From positions 1 through 48,327 of the forward strand of contig CACNUO010000007.1 of NCBI GenBank assembly GCA_902623585.1: a DNA stretch of 48,327 nucleotides. The letters run 5' to 3'. How positions within the stretch are numbered: position 1 is the stretch's first letter; every line of letters begins with the position of its first letter. The stretch comes from an uncultured Alphaproteobacteria bacterium (GTDB lineage: Bacteria; Pseudomonadota; Alphaproteobacteria; HIMB59; GCA-002718135). Under the pieces are notes generated by a model. It had not been told where the DNA came from. It searched no databases and was given only the letters and a program-made list of their open reading frames with translations. The position numbers and the translations under genes are program-made. Positions 7,648 through 16,002 of the stretch are shown one piece after another.

Positions 7648-8547
7648 TTAGTTATTTGCAGCAACTACAGCTGCCATAATTGATGCAAGTTTAGAATTTT
7701 TACTATCTGCTCGACTAGGAACCACAACTGGTACTTTACCACCAATTACTATTCCTGCTGCACAAGCATTCATAAAATAAACCATTATTTTGGATAAAGA
7801 ATTTCCAGTTTCTAAATTAGGAACTAATAATACATCAGTATTACCAGCAACATCGTTCTTAATCCCTTTTATTTTAGCTGCTTCCTCAGAAACAGCATTA
7901 TCAAAAGCAAGCGGCCCATGAACAAAAGCATTAATTTTTTCTTCTAACGCAAGTTCCATAACTTTTTTGGCATCAACTGAACTTGGCATACTATCAATTG
8001 GATCTTCTGTACCTGATAAAATTGCAACTTTTGGTTTGTTAATGTTTAATTTATTACAAAACTGCACAGCATTTTTAAGAATTTGTAATTTTATATCAAC
8101 TCTTGGTAAAACATTTAAGGCGCCATCAGTGATAAAAAGAGGTTTTTTAAGCTGCGGTGTAGTCATATGCCAAATATGACTTAATCTTCTGCCATCAAGT
8201 AAATTAAATTCTTTTTTTAAATAAGAGCGCATTAAAATATCAGTATGGAGGTTCCCTTTAATTATGATTTTACTTTTATTTTCATTAGACATCTGACAAG
8301 CAATTGAAGCACTATCCTCTTCATCTTTAGCCTCTACAATATTAAAATTAGAAATATCAAAACTTAAATTTTTCGCTGTTTCAGCAATTGAACTTCTATT
8401 TCCAATTAAAGTTGGATCGATGAGGTTCATATTCTTACCTTCAATTACAGCTGATAATATGCTTTCTTGATTGGGGCACACAACAGCTGCAGGTATGTTA
8501 GGAGTTTCTAAAGCTTTACTTTTAAGATCTTCTGGTAATGTGCTCAT
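7648..8547 (-). CDS. pta: Phosphate acyltransferase (Pta/Ptb family)
   Basis: This 299-residue protein matches the PTA_PTB domain of short phosphate acetyl/butyryltransferases, without the long N-terminal regulatory part of E. coli Pta. Family stretches include HGPLAFDNAVS, and near the C-terminus AGIVIGGKVPVVVPSRADS followed by K-x-x-S-I. The reaction would be acetyl phosphate plus CoA to acetyl-CoA plus phosphate, or the butyryl equivalent. It is divergent from an aminotransferase/alanine dehydrogenase pair. In sulfonate-degrading alphaproteobacteria a Pta of this kind uses the acetyl phosphate released by sulfoacetaldehyde acetyltransferase (Xsc). No xsc is present here. Acyl specificity is not certain. 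Confidence 0.8.
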   Translation of the reverse strand: MSTLPEDLKSKALETPNIPAAVVCPNQESILSAVIEGKNMNLIDPTLIGNRSSIAETAKNLSFDISNFNIVEAKDEEDSASIACQMSNENKSKIIIKGNLHTDILMRSYLKKEFNLLDGRRLSHIWHMTTPQLKKPLFITDGALNVLPRVDIKLQILKNAVQFCNKLNINKPKVAILSGTEDPIDSMPSSVDAKKVMELALEEKINAFVHGPLAFDNAVSEEAAKIKGIKNDVAGNTDVLLVPNLETGNSLSKIMVYFMNACAAGIVIGGKVPVVVPSRADSKNSKLASIMAAVVAANN

Positions 8548-8665
8548 ATTTTGTATTCTCTCTATACCACTGCTACAATTTTTCCTATGATATTTCTTTA
8601 TTGTGTAAGAAATATTCTTTGATTTATCGATAATTTCATATACTCAATCTTTAATAAGGAAAAAA
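8548..8665. promoter_or_regulatory. Divergent promoter region with two dyads (pta / aminotransferase)
   Basis: These 118 bases separate two divergent start codons. An inverted repeat of ATATTTCTT (8590-8598) and AAGAAATAT (8607-8615) with an 8-base spacer lies near the centre. A perfect palindrome TTATCGATAA (8624-8633) lies closer to the aminotransferase start. Either could be a binding site for a shared regulator, though no regulator gene is adjacent. AAGGA precedes the aminotransferase ATG. Confidence 0.45.
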
Positions 8666-10006
8666 ATGGATTTAGAAAAAAGAACTGAAATACCTAATTC
8701 ATTAGAAGAACATTGGATGCCATTTACATCCAATAGAGACTATAAAAATAGTCCAAGATTAATGGTTAAGGCAGAAGGTGTTTATTACACTGATCATTAT
8801 GGAAATAAATTAATTGATGCTAGCTCAGGATTATTTTGTAGTCCAGCGGGTCATTCAAGACCAGAAATAAGAGAAGCAGTATCAAAACAATTGGAGCAAT
8901 TAGATTATGTTCAACCATTTCAACAAGGTTTTGGCGGTTCATTTGATTTAGCTAGAAAAGTTTCAAAACATACACCCGAAGATTTAAATAAAATATTTTT
9001 TACTATTTGTGGTTCATCAGCTGTTGAAACAGCAATTAAAACAGCCATAGCATATTTTAAAGCAAAAGGAGAAGGTCACAGATCTCACATAGTTGGAAGA
9101 GAAAGAGGTTATCATGGAATGAATATTGGAGGAATTTCTGTTGGTGGAATGATTGCTAATAGAAAAACTTTCTCAAATATTCTCATGCCAAATGTACATC
9201 ATCTAAGACATACTCATTTACCTGAAAATTTATTTGTAAAAGGCGAACCTGAAACAGGTGCTGATCTAGCAGATGATCTTGAAAGAATTGCTGGTAACAT
9301 AGGTGCTGAAAATATTGCAGCATGTATTGTTGAGCCAGTAGCAGGATCAACAGGAACTTTAGTTCCGCCAAAAGGATATTTAAAAAGACTAAGAGAAATT
9401 TGTGACAAACATGGAATTCTTTTAATTTTTGATGAAGTTATTACTGGCTGGGGAAGAATGGGCGCTCCATTTGCAGCGCAAGCGTTTGATGTTTGTCCTG
9501 ATATTATGACAATGGCTAAAGCAATTACTAATGGTGTTGTACCTTTAGGAGCAGTAGCTTCACGTGATCATATCTATGATACTATTGTTGATGCTTCACC
9601 TACAGGAGCTATAGAATTTTTTCATGGCTATACTTATTCCGCCATACCTGTTTCAATGGCAGCAGGTTTAGCAATGCAAGATATAATTGAGAAAGAGGAT
9701 TTATTTAATAGGGCTAAAGATATGTCTCCATATTTCTTAGATGGTTTATTTACTTTGAAAGACTTAGATATCATTACTGATATAAGAGGATATGGAATGA
9801 TGGGAGGAATTGACATTAAAATGGATGAGCGTTTAGGCAAAGCTGGATATGCTTGTTTTAAAAAATTATTTGAAGCAGGTTTAAGCTTAAAAGCAACAGG
9901 TGATTGCTTAATCGTTGCACCTCCATTTACTTGTGAAAAAAAACATATTGATGAGATAATTGAAAAATTAAGAACAGGTATCTCAAATTATATGCATGAT
10001 AGATAA
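8666..10006 (+). CDS. Class III aminotransferase, omega-amino acid/taurine:pyruvate type
   Basis: This is a 446-residue PLP enzyme of the beta-alanine:pyruvate (omega-amino acid) branch: EEHWMPFTSNRDYKNSPRL at the N-terminus, GRERGYHGMNIGG, the PLP-contacting aspartate in IFDEVITGWGR, and the Schiff-base lysine in TMAKAITNG. It overlaps alanine dehydrogenase by one base, the standard pairing that removes alanine and regenerates pyruvate. With a divergent Pta, the most economical reading is taurine:pyruvate aminotransferase (Tpa, taurine to sulfoacetaldehyde). Beta-alanine, hypotaurine or another omega-amino acid is also possible. The family is sure, the substrate is not. Confidence 0.85.
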   Translation: MDLEKRTEIPNSLEEHWMPFTSNRDYKNSPRLMVKAEGVYYTDHYGNKLIDASSGLFCSPAGHSRPEIREAVSKQLEQLDYVQPFQQGFGGSFDLARKVSKHTPEDLNKIFFTICGSSAVETAIKTAIAYFKAKGEGHRSHIVGRERGYHGMNIGGISVGGMIANRKTFSNILMPNVHHLRHTHLPENLFVKGEPETGADLADDLERIAGNIGAENIAACIVEPVAGSTGTLVPPKGYLKRLREICDKHGILLIFDEVITGWGRMGAPFAAQAFDVCPDIMTMAKAITNGVVPLGAVASRDHIYDTIVDASPTGAIEFFHGYTYSAIPVSMAAGLAMQDIIEKEDLFNRAKDMSPYFLDGLFTLKDLDIITDIRGYGMMGGIDIKMDERLGKAGYACFKKLFEAGLSLKATGDCLIVAPPFTCEKKHIDEIIEKLRTGISNYMHDR

Positions 10007-11121
10007 TGAAAATAGGTGTTCCATCCGAGATTAAGGCTCAAGAGTCTAGAGTTGGGCTTACCCCACAAAGTGTTAAAGAATTAGTAAAGGATAAGCATAC
10101 TATTCTAATACAAAAAGATGCCGGTGCTGGTGCTGGATTTTCAAATAGTGATTATGAATTGTCAGGTGCAAAAATTGTAAATTCAGCTGAAGATATTTTT
10201 AATGACTCTGAAATGATTGTAAAAGTAAAAGAACCTCTAATGAATGAAGTAGCAATGATAAAAGAAAACCAAATTTTATTTACTTATTTACATCTTTCAG
10301 CTGCTCCAGAATTGACAAAGGGTTTGATTGATTCAAATTCAATTTGTATAGCTTATGAAACGGTAAGTGATCATAATAATAAATTACCTCTACTAGCACC
10401 AATGAGCGCTGTAGCAGGTAGAATGTCGATACAAGCCGGAGCTTATTCTCTTGAAAAACATAAGGGTGGAAGTGGTTTGCTTTTAGGTGGCGCACCTGGA
10501 GTTCAACCTGGAAATGTCTTAATTTTAGGCGGAGGTGTTGTAGGAGAAAATGCAGCAATAATTGCTACAGGTATGCAAGCAAAAGTTTTCATTGTTGATA
10601 AATCAGAAAAAAGATTAGAAGAATTACAAGAAAAATTTGGTGATAAAATAGAACCACTTCATAGTGATAAAATAAATCTAAAAGATTATATTTCTGAATG
10701 TGATTTACTAATTGGAGGAGTGCTTGTTCCAGGTTCTAATGCTCCTAAGATTATAACTAAGGATATGATCAAAGAGATGAAAAGTGGATCGGTGATTGTT
10801 GATGTTGCAATTGATCAAGGTGGTTGTGTTGAAACTAGTAAACCAACAACTCATGCAAACCCTACGTATGTTGTTGATGATGTTGTTCATTACTGTGTTG
10901 CAAATATGCCAGGGGGAGTTCCTAGAACTTCCACGCTTGCTTTAAATGCAGTCACTTTGCCATTTATTCAAAACTTAGCTTCTAACGGTTTTAATGATGC
11001 TTTAAAAAATGATAAAAACTTTATGAATGGTTTAAATGTTTTTAAAGGTGCCGTTACATATAAAGCTATTGCTGATGATTTGAATTATGATTATGCTAAT
11101 CCAGAAACTTTAGTCCACTAG
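10006..11121 (+). CDS. ald: Alanine dehydrogenase
   Basis: A protein of 371 residues, full length for Ald (about 370). The N-terminal MKIGVPSEIKAQESRVGLTP pattern, the substrate-site YLHLSAAPELT, the Rossmann motif LGGGVVGENAA (about 172-182) and VDVAIDQGGCVETSKPTTH are all characteristic. The reaction is alanine plus NAD to pyruvate, ammonia and NADH. The start overlaps the aminotransferase stop (TAATG), indicating translational coupling, so its job is probably to recycle the alanine formed by that aminotransferase. Its stop overlaps the stop of the convergent MetE-core gene by four bases (CTAG shared on both strands). Confidence 0.95.
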   Translation: MKIGVPSEIKAQESRVGLTPQSVKELVKDKHTILIQKDAGAGAGFSNSDYELSGAKIVNSAEDIFNDSEMIVKVKEPLMNEVAMIKENQILFTYLHLSAAPELTKGLIDSNSICIAYETVSDHNNKLPLLAPMSAVAGRMSIQAGAYSLEKHKGGSGLLLGGAPGVQPGNVLILGGGVVGENAAIIATGMQAKVFIVDKSEKRLEELQEKFGDKIEPLHSDKINLKDYISECDLLIGGVLVPGSNAPKIITKDMIKEMKSGSVIVDVAIDQGGCVETSKPTTHANPTYVVDDVVHYCVANMPGGVPRTSTLALNAVTLPFIQNLASNGFNDALKNDKNFMNGLNVFKGAVTYKAIADDLNYDYANPETLVH

Positions 11122-12167
11122 AAACTATTAGAAGCTTCTACCATTATCTTTAATTTTATTTTTGCCAAATCTCGAGGTAAGTGACCAAGGCCACAATCAG
11201 GAGCAACAATTAATTGTTCCTTATCAATAAACTTTAATGCATCATTTATTCTCGAGACAATTTCTTCTTTAGACTCTACTTGAGAGCTTGCTATTTTTAC
11301 TAAACCAAAAATAACTTTTGTTTGTTTAAAATCTTTTAAAAAATTTAAATCATTATATCGATGAGCATCTTCAATAGAAACTGTATCTATAATTGACTCA
11401 TCTAAAGCTTTACTAATTTTACTGTAAGAATCTAAAGGCGCTTTTGGATAATCTACTGCATCTAATTTATCAGGATAGCCGCAACAAATATGAGTAATTT
11501 TTTCAATACTTTGATTATTAATATCCTTAAAACATCTTTCTAGGTTTTTGATTCCAAAATTAAGAGCATTTTCTGGTTTTCTAGCAAACAACGGTTCATC
11601 GACTTGAATATATTTACATCCTGCATCAATCAATCTTTTAATTTCTACATTAATAGCATCAGCTAAGTCTTCACCCATAAGTTCATCTGAATCATAAAAT
11701 GTATTTGCTATGGTGTCTGTTATAGTCATTGGTCCAGGAATAGTAATTTTTAAATCTTTATTGGTTAAACTCTGATTTTTTTTCCACTCTTCAACTAAAA
11801 AAGATTTTTTTGCTTTAACTTTTGAAGTTATTGTTGGTAACCAGCATTTATAATTCCCTGTCCTAGCAACTTTTTCTGTGAGATTTTCAAAATCAATTCC
11901 TTCTAAATATCTACAATGATAGTGAATATAATTTTCTCTTCTAACTTCACCATCGGTTAGGATATCAATACCGCATTCTTCCTGATCACTAATTATTTCT
12001 TTGGTAGCTTTATTAAATAACTCTTCAACATTATCGCCCATTTTTTTTATTTCATCTTCGTAAAATTTAGTTGGATATTCTGTGTCTGTGCCACCAGAAG
12101 CATTAAACCAATCAGTTATTTTTAAGTAGCTTGGTTTTGGATAGGCGCCTATAACAGTCGTTAACAT
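11118..12167 (-). CDS. Stand-alone MetE catalytic-domain-like protein (cobalamin-independent methyltransferase family)
   Basis: At 349 residues this corresponds to only the C-terminal barrel of MetE (full MetE is about 750). I chose the ATG at 12167: it begins MLTTVIGAYPKP as the family does and clears the upstream stop by seven bases, whereas the longer reading needs GTG at 12218 inside the preceding gene. The zinc-ligand pattern is visible as HICCG and PDCGLGHLP (His, Cys, Cys), and DILTDGEVRRENY is the usual N-terminal part. Such core enzymes take methyl groups from donors other than methyltetrahydrofolate-triglutamate, for example methylated corrinoids or sulfonium compounds, or have unknown roles. 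Cotranscribed with the hydrolase gene upstream. Confidence 0.8.
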   Translation of the reverse strand: MLTTVIGAYPKPSYLKITDWFNASGGTDTEYPTKFYEDEIKKMGDNVEELFNKATKEIISDQEECGIDILTDGEVRRENYIHYHCRYLEGIDFENLTEKVARTGNYKCWLPTITSKVKAKKSFLVEEWKKNQSLTNKDLKITIPGPMTITDTIANTFYDSDELMGEDLADAINVEIKRLIDAGCKYIQVDEPLFARKPENALNFGIKNLERCFKDINNQSIEKITHICCGYPDKLDAVDYPKAPLDSYSKISKALDESIIDTVSIEDAHRYNDLNFLKDFKQTKVIFGLVKIASSQVESKEEIVSRINDALKFIDKEQLIVAPDCGLGHLPRDLAKIKLKIMVEASNSF

Positions 12168-12174
12168 ATCTTTA

Positions 12175-13710
12175 TTATTCCATTTTTCTGCTAAATGGTC
12201 CAGATTTTGTATTAACACCTGAACTGGAAAGTTTAGTGTTTGATAATTGTCGCTCCTGATGAATCATGCGGTGACTTAACAATTTTGATACTAGTTTATG
12301 TTTTATATCTTTAAATTCTCTTAAGTCTGATAGATCATTTATTTCCTCAGGATCTTTTTCTAAATCAAATAATAAACATGGCAATGAAGGAAAATGAACA
12401 TATTTCCATTTATTATTTCTAATGACCGATAGATTACATTGTTCGGGCGCTAATTTTTTATCTTTAACAAATGAAGTACTTTCTCTAAAATCATAATCAA
12501 AAACAACATATTCTTTATTAGGTGATTTTTCGTATTTATGATTGATATTGTGCATCAGTGATTGACCATTCCAATCAATGGGGATGTCACCACCAAGCCA
12601 TTCTAAAATTGTAGGAGCAACATCTACAGATTCTGTTAAATGGTTAATTTCTTTTGGATTGTTTTGAGGCAGATAAATAAATAATGGAATTCTATAAGAA
12701 GAGTCCCACCAACCTAATTTCCCCCATAAATTATTTTCATTTAACATCTCTCCATGATCACTAGTAAAAATTATCATTGTATTTTCTTCTTGCCCTGATT
12801 CTTTAAGAGCATTCAAAATTTTACCAATATTAAAATCAACTTCTGCGCACATAGCAAAATAGACACTCATAATATTTTTGATATCTTGATCTTTTAAAAG
12901 ATCATAATTAATTTCAGAGAAATTTTCTTTTAGTAAAAATTTTTTACATAACTCTTCAAGTAGTGGATGTTTTTTTGATAATTCTTTCAGTGAAATATCA
13001 TTTTTAGATAAGTTAATACTATCTGGATTAAATTTACTAAACCATGGATCAGCTACATGAAAGGGTGGGTGTGGTTTTAAAAAAGATACATGCATAAAAA
13101 ATGAATCTTTAACCTTTTTTAAGTCGTTAACAACTTTGTCAGCTAAAAATGCGGTGTCTGAAAATTCAGTTGGAATATAATATGGTTCATAAATATACGC
13201 TTGATCATCTGTAGGCTTTCTTCCTTTGTACAAATCTTCTGCTTTATTAATTTCAAAACCATTTTGATTAAGGTGGTTAGCCCAAGGCTCAGGTTTTCCC
13301 CCTGGTAAAACACAACCATCATCAAATCCTTCCATTGGTGATTCATATGTAAAATTTTTTTTATCTTTTGGATCCAAGTATCTTGGATCCCAAGAAGTAT
13401 CAGTGTATCCGTAAAGTCTTGGATTATAATTTAGTTTACGAACTTCTTTAGCGATATTTGTAAATCTTTTATCAAGAGGAGCGCCATTATATACTGAACG
13501 ATGTATAAATGGATATAAACCTGTAAGCATAGTAGTTCTAGATGGACCACAAGGGACAATTCCAGCAAAATGTGATTTAAAAACTACACTTTGTTTTGCA
13601 AGTTTGTCTAAGTTTGGTGTTAGAGCATATGGATGATTTAGGAAGCTAAAGCAGTCAAAACGCCATTGATCAGCACATATAAAAAGAACAGATTTTTTGG
13701 ATTTTTCCAT
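12175..13710 (-). CDS. Sulfatase-superfamily hydrolase, phosphonate monoester hydrolase-like
   Basis: This 511-residue enzyme of the alkaline phosphatase/sulfatase superfamily has metal ligands at ADQWR (13-17) and TSDHGE, and the formylglycine motif CGPSR (Cys54-Arg58). No signal peptide is visible, so it is cytoplasmic. Length, VPCGPSR-TMLTGLYP, LDKRFTNI, the C-terminal CNLSVIRNNKWKYVHFPSLP and DFRES resemble the Rhizobium/Burkholderia phosphonate monoester hydrolases as I recall them, promiscuous enzymes that also cut phosphodiesters and sulfate esters. The Cys needs conversion to formylglycine by an enzyme not seen here. It is divergent from the peptide-type importer at 13862. Natural substrate unknown. 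Confidence 0.83.
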   Translation of the reverse strand: MEKSKKSVLFICADQWRFDCFSFLNHPYALTPNLDKLAKQSVVFKSHFAGIVPCGPSRTTMLTGLYPFIHRSVYNGAPLDKRFTNIAKEVRKLNYNPRLYGYTDTSWDPRYLDPKDKKNFTYESPMEGFDDGCVLPGGKPEPWANHLNQNGFEINKAEDLYKGRKPTDDQAYIYEPYYIPTEFSDTAFLADKVVNDLKKVKDSFFMHVSFLKPHPPFHVADPWFSKFNPDSINLSKNDISLKELSKKHPLLEELCKKFLLKENFSEINYDLLKDQDIKNIMSVYFAMCAEVDFNIGKILNALKESGQEENTMIIFTSDHGEMLNENNLWGKLGWWDSSYRIPLFIYLPQNNPKEINHLTESVDVAPTILEWLGGDIPIDWNGQSLMHNINHKYEKSPNKEYVVFDYDFRESTSFVKDKKLAPEQCNLSVIRNNKWKYVHFPSLPCLLFDLEKDPEEINDLSDLREFKDIKHKLVSKLLSHRMIHQERQLSNTKLSSSGVNTKSGPFSRKME

Positions 13711-13861
13711 ATTTACTAATGATTATTAAAGTAATTAATTAAGAAGAAATACACAATTTTTTTAAAAAAATTGTAATAAAAACGTCAAATATTTTTGCTA
13801 AAAAATCAAAATTGTTTACAAACAAAATCATACGATAAATTTATCTTATAGGAGAAAATAT
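13711..13861. promoter_or_regulatory. Divergent promoter region with a 22-base perfect palindrome
   Basis: The 151 bases between the hydrolase and the importer hold a perfect 22-base palindrome (13753-13774: ACAA, seven T, seven A, TTGT). A second dyad, TTGTTT-AC-AAACAA (13812-13825), lies nearer the importer. The second can double as a -35 region (TTGTTT) with GATAAA at 13834-13839 as a weak -10. AGGAG precedes the importer ATG. The first palindrome could be an operator or a transcribed hairpin. No regulator gene adjoins. Confidence 0.45.
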
Positions 13862-15916
13862 ATGTTAAAAAAACTATTCATAGCGTTAGTATTTTCTTCC
13901 GCAACCTTTGTCTGGAGTGGAAGCTCTTTTGCAGGTGGTCATTGCGTAGGTACAACAATGAACGATGCACAGACAGGCGGAAAATATCCTCAGCAATATG
14001 AGTTATCAGAATATGAAAGTGCAGCCGGCTGTACTATGAAGTTTTCAGATAATCCAAATATTGCTAGCATAAACGCTACAATACAAGGTAACCCAGGAAG
14101 TCTACCTCCAGTTGAGGATAGATTACCTGATGAGCCACTTGTTGTAGTACCATATGAGTCTATTGGTAAATATGGAAATACAATAAACTTCTTATCGAAT
14201 GCAACTGAAGCTGGAACTTCTGATATGCTATCTACAAGACACGTAAACTTATTACGTTTTGCTGATGACTTAACTACAATTGTTCCAAACGTTGCTAAAG
14301 ATTATGAGTGGAATGATGATTTTACTACTTTAACATTCATGTTACGTAAAGGTCACAAGTGGTCAAATGGTGAACCTTTTGTGGCTAGAGATGTTGAGTT
14401 TTGGTACGAAGATTTGATGATGAATCCAAAGATTCGTGAAAAACCATATCCATATCTTTTAGTTGGTGGTGAGCCAATGACTGTTGATGTAATTGATGAT
14501 CAAACAGTAAGATTTAACTTACCATCTCCGTTCCCTGGTTTAACTGCAACTATTGCATGGTCATATAACCAGTTCTTCATGCCTTCACATTTCCTAGAAC
14601 AATTCCATCCGGAAATTGATTCAAATGCTGATGCAAATGCTCAGGCATTAGGATTTGCAGATGGTTATGATGCTTTAGCAGCATATTATGGTAACTCAGG
14701 TTGGACTGATACTCCAACTCCTTTACTAGCTAAACCAGATCTAGTTGCTGGATTACCTTATGCAGCTTATCCTTCTTTAGAAGCTTACATGACTATTGAA
14801 GATACTACTGAAGGTAGAGTCTATGCAGCTAACCCATACTTTTTCCAAGTTGATACAGCTGGAAATCAATTACCATACATTGATTATCAAAATGAAAGAT
14901 ACATCAATGAAAATGAAATAAGATTGTTAAAACTTGTTAATGGTGAAGTTGATTATAAATCACAGTCTGTTCAATTAGAGTCCGCTCCTCAATTACTTGA
15001 TGGTGCTGAGTCTGGTGGATATCAAGTTCAAATCAATCCAGGTTGTGGTGCTGCATTATTTAGTTTTAATGTAACACATCCTGATCCTGAAAAACGTAAA
15101 GTCTATGGGGATATTCGTTTCCGTCAAGCAATGTCAATTGCTATGAATAGAGACGAGATCAACGAAGTTGCATATTACGGTTTAGGTAAAGTTGAGCAGT
15201 TTGTAGGATTTTCTCCTGCACCTGACTTCGTCCCTGAAAGTATAAAAATGCATATGACGCAATACGATCCAGATGGAGCAAATGCTCTTCTTGATGAAGT
15301 AGGATTAAAAGACGTTGATGGTGATGGATTTAGAGAATTACCAAATGGTGATGCTCTAGCTATTAACATTGACTATGCTACTCAAGGTATTGGTGGTGTT
15401 GAAGTTGAACTTGTTGCAAGATACTTCAATGAAGTAGGAGTAAAAACTACTTTTAAAGAGGTAACTCCAGATGAATATCGTGGTTCGCAAGCTGCTAACC
15501 AACTTGACGTTCATGTTTGGGATAAAGGTCAACCATTAGCAATTGTTGCTGGTAACCCAGAAACATTTAAACCTCCGTTTGGTAACTACTTTAACCATAC
15601 ACAAGGTTTAGATTGGGCAGCATACATTGATAGTAATGGTGACGAAGGTACTAAACCTCCTCAGTGGGTATATGACTTAAGTGATGGAATTGATAAATTC
15701 CAATCTTACGCTCTTGGTACTGCTGAGTCTAATGAGTGGGGTGAAAAAATTGCAACAATGTTAACAGAGCAAAGTCTATTGATTGGTACGGTGAAAGCAC
15801 CTTTCCCAACTTATCATAGAAATGCTTTGAAAAACTTTACGCAGTTTAAAACTACTTCGTATGAGTATTATAGAACATACCCATACCTAGCTACTCAATG
15901 GTGGTTAGACGAGTAA
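13862..15916 (+). CDS. Peptide-type (family 5) ABC transporter substrate-binding protein
   Basis: This is a 684-residue periplasmic protein of the DppA/OppA family (SBP_bac_5), clearly longer than DppA (about 535). The Sec signal peptide ends SSFA at residue 24, giving a mature N-terminus Gly-Gly-His-Cys. Family features are the DLTTIVPNVAKDYEWNDD pattern, LRKGHKWSNGEPFVARDV, and the later FNVTHPDPEKRKVYGDIRFRQA motif. Enlarged members of this family often bind oligosaccharides rather than peptides (for example the Agp alpha-galactoside system), and the neighbours here are sugar enzymes. A strong site (AGGAG) precedes the ATG and an intrinsic terminator follows the stop, so it is probably made in excess over its permeases. 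Confidence 0.9.
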   Translation: MLKKLFIALVFSSATFVWSGSSFAGGHCVGTTMNDAQTGGKYPQQYELSEYESAAGCTMKFSDNPNIASINATIQGNPGSLPPVEDRLPDEPLVVVPYESIGKYGNTINFLSNATEAGTSDMLSTRHVNLLRFADDLTTIVPNVAKDYEWNDDFTTLTFMLRKGHKWSNGEPFVARDVEFWYEDLMMNPKIREKPYPYLLVGGEPMTVDVIDDQTVRFNLPSPFPGLTATIAWSYNQFFMPSHFLEQFHPEIDSNADANAQALGFADGYDALAAYYGNSGWTDTPTPLLAKPDLVAGLPYAAYPSLEAYMTIEDTTEGRVYAANPYFFQVDTAGNQLPYIDYQNERYINENEIRLLKLVNGEVDYKSQSVQLESAPQLLDGAESGGYQVQINPGCGAALFSFNVTHPDPEKRKVYGDIRFRQAMSIAMNRDEINEVAYYGLGKVEQFVGFSPAPDFVPESIKMHMTQYDPDGANALLDEVGLKDVDGDGFRELPNGDALAINIDYATQGIGGVEVELVARYFNEVGVKTTFKEVTPDEYRGSQAANQLDVHVWDKGQPLAIVAGNPETFKPPFGNYFNHTQGLDWAAYIDSNGDEGTKPPQWVYDLSDGIDKFQSYALGTAESNEWGEKIATMLTEQSLLIGTVKAPFPTYHRNALKNFTQFKTTSYEYYRTYPYLATQWWLDE

Positions 15917-15937
15917 TTTAACTCAATAAATAATAAA

Positions 15938-15974
15938 AAAAGCGGCAATTATATATTGCCGCTTTTCTTTTTTT
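15938..15974 (+). terminator. Intrinsic terminator between binding protein and permease genes
   Basis: A 12-base-pair stem (15938-15949 with 15955-15966; core GCGGCAAT/ATTGCCGC) closes a five-base loop TATAT and runs into a T-rich tract to 15974 with one C. The permease ATG follows 28 bases later without a Shine-Dalgarno sequence. Partial read-through would yield much binding protein and little permease. Confidence 0.88.
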
Positions 15975-16002
15975 AATTATTCTTGTCTCCTAATTATTTT
16001 AT

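Noticed and set aside
10280-10558. 92-codon minus-strand frame inside alanine dehydrogenase
   Set aside because: Antisense shadow of a conserved gene with skewed composition.
12168-12218. Upstream GTG start for the MetE-core gene
   Set aside because: It would overlap the end of the hydrolase gene and adds 17 residues that do not match the family; the ATG at 12167 starts exactly at the conserved MLTTVIGAYP.
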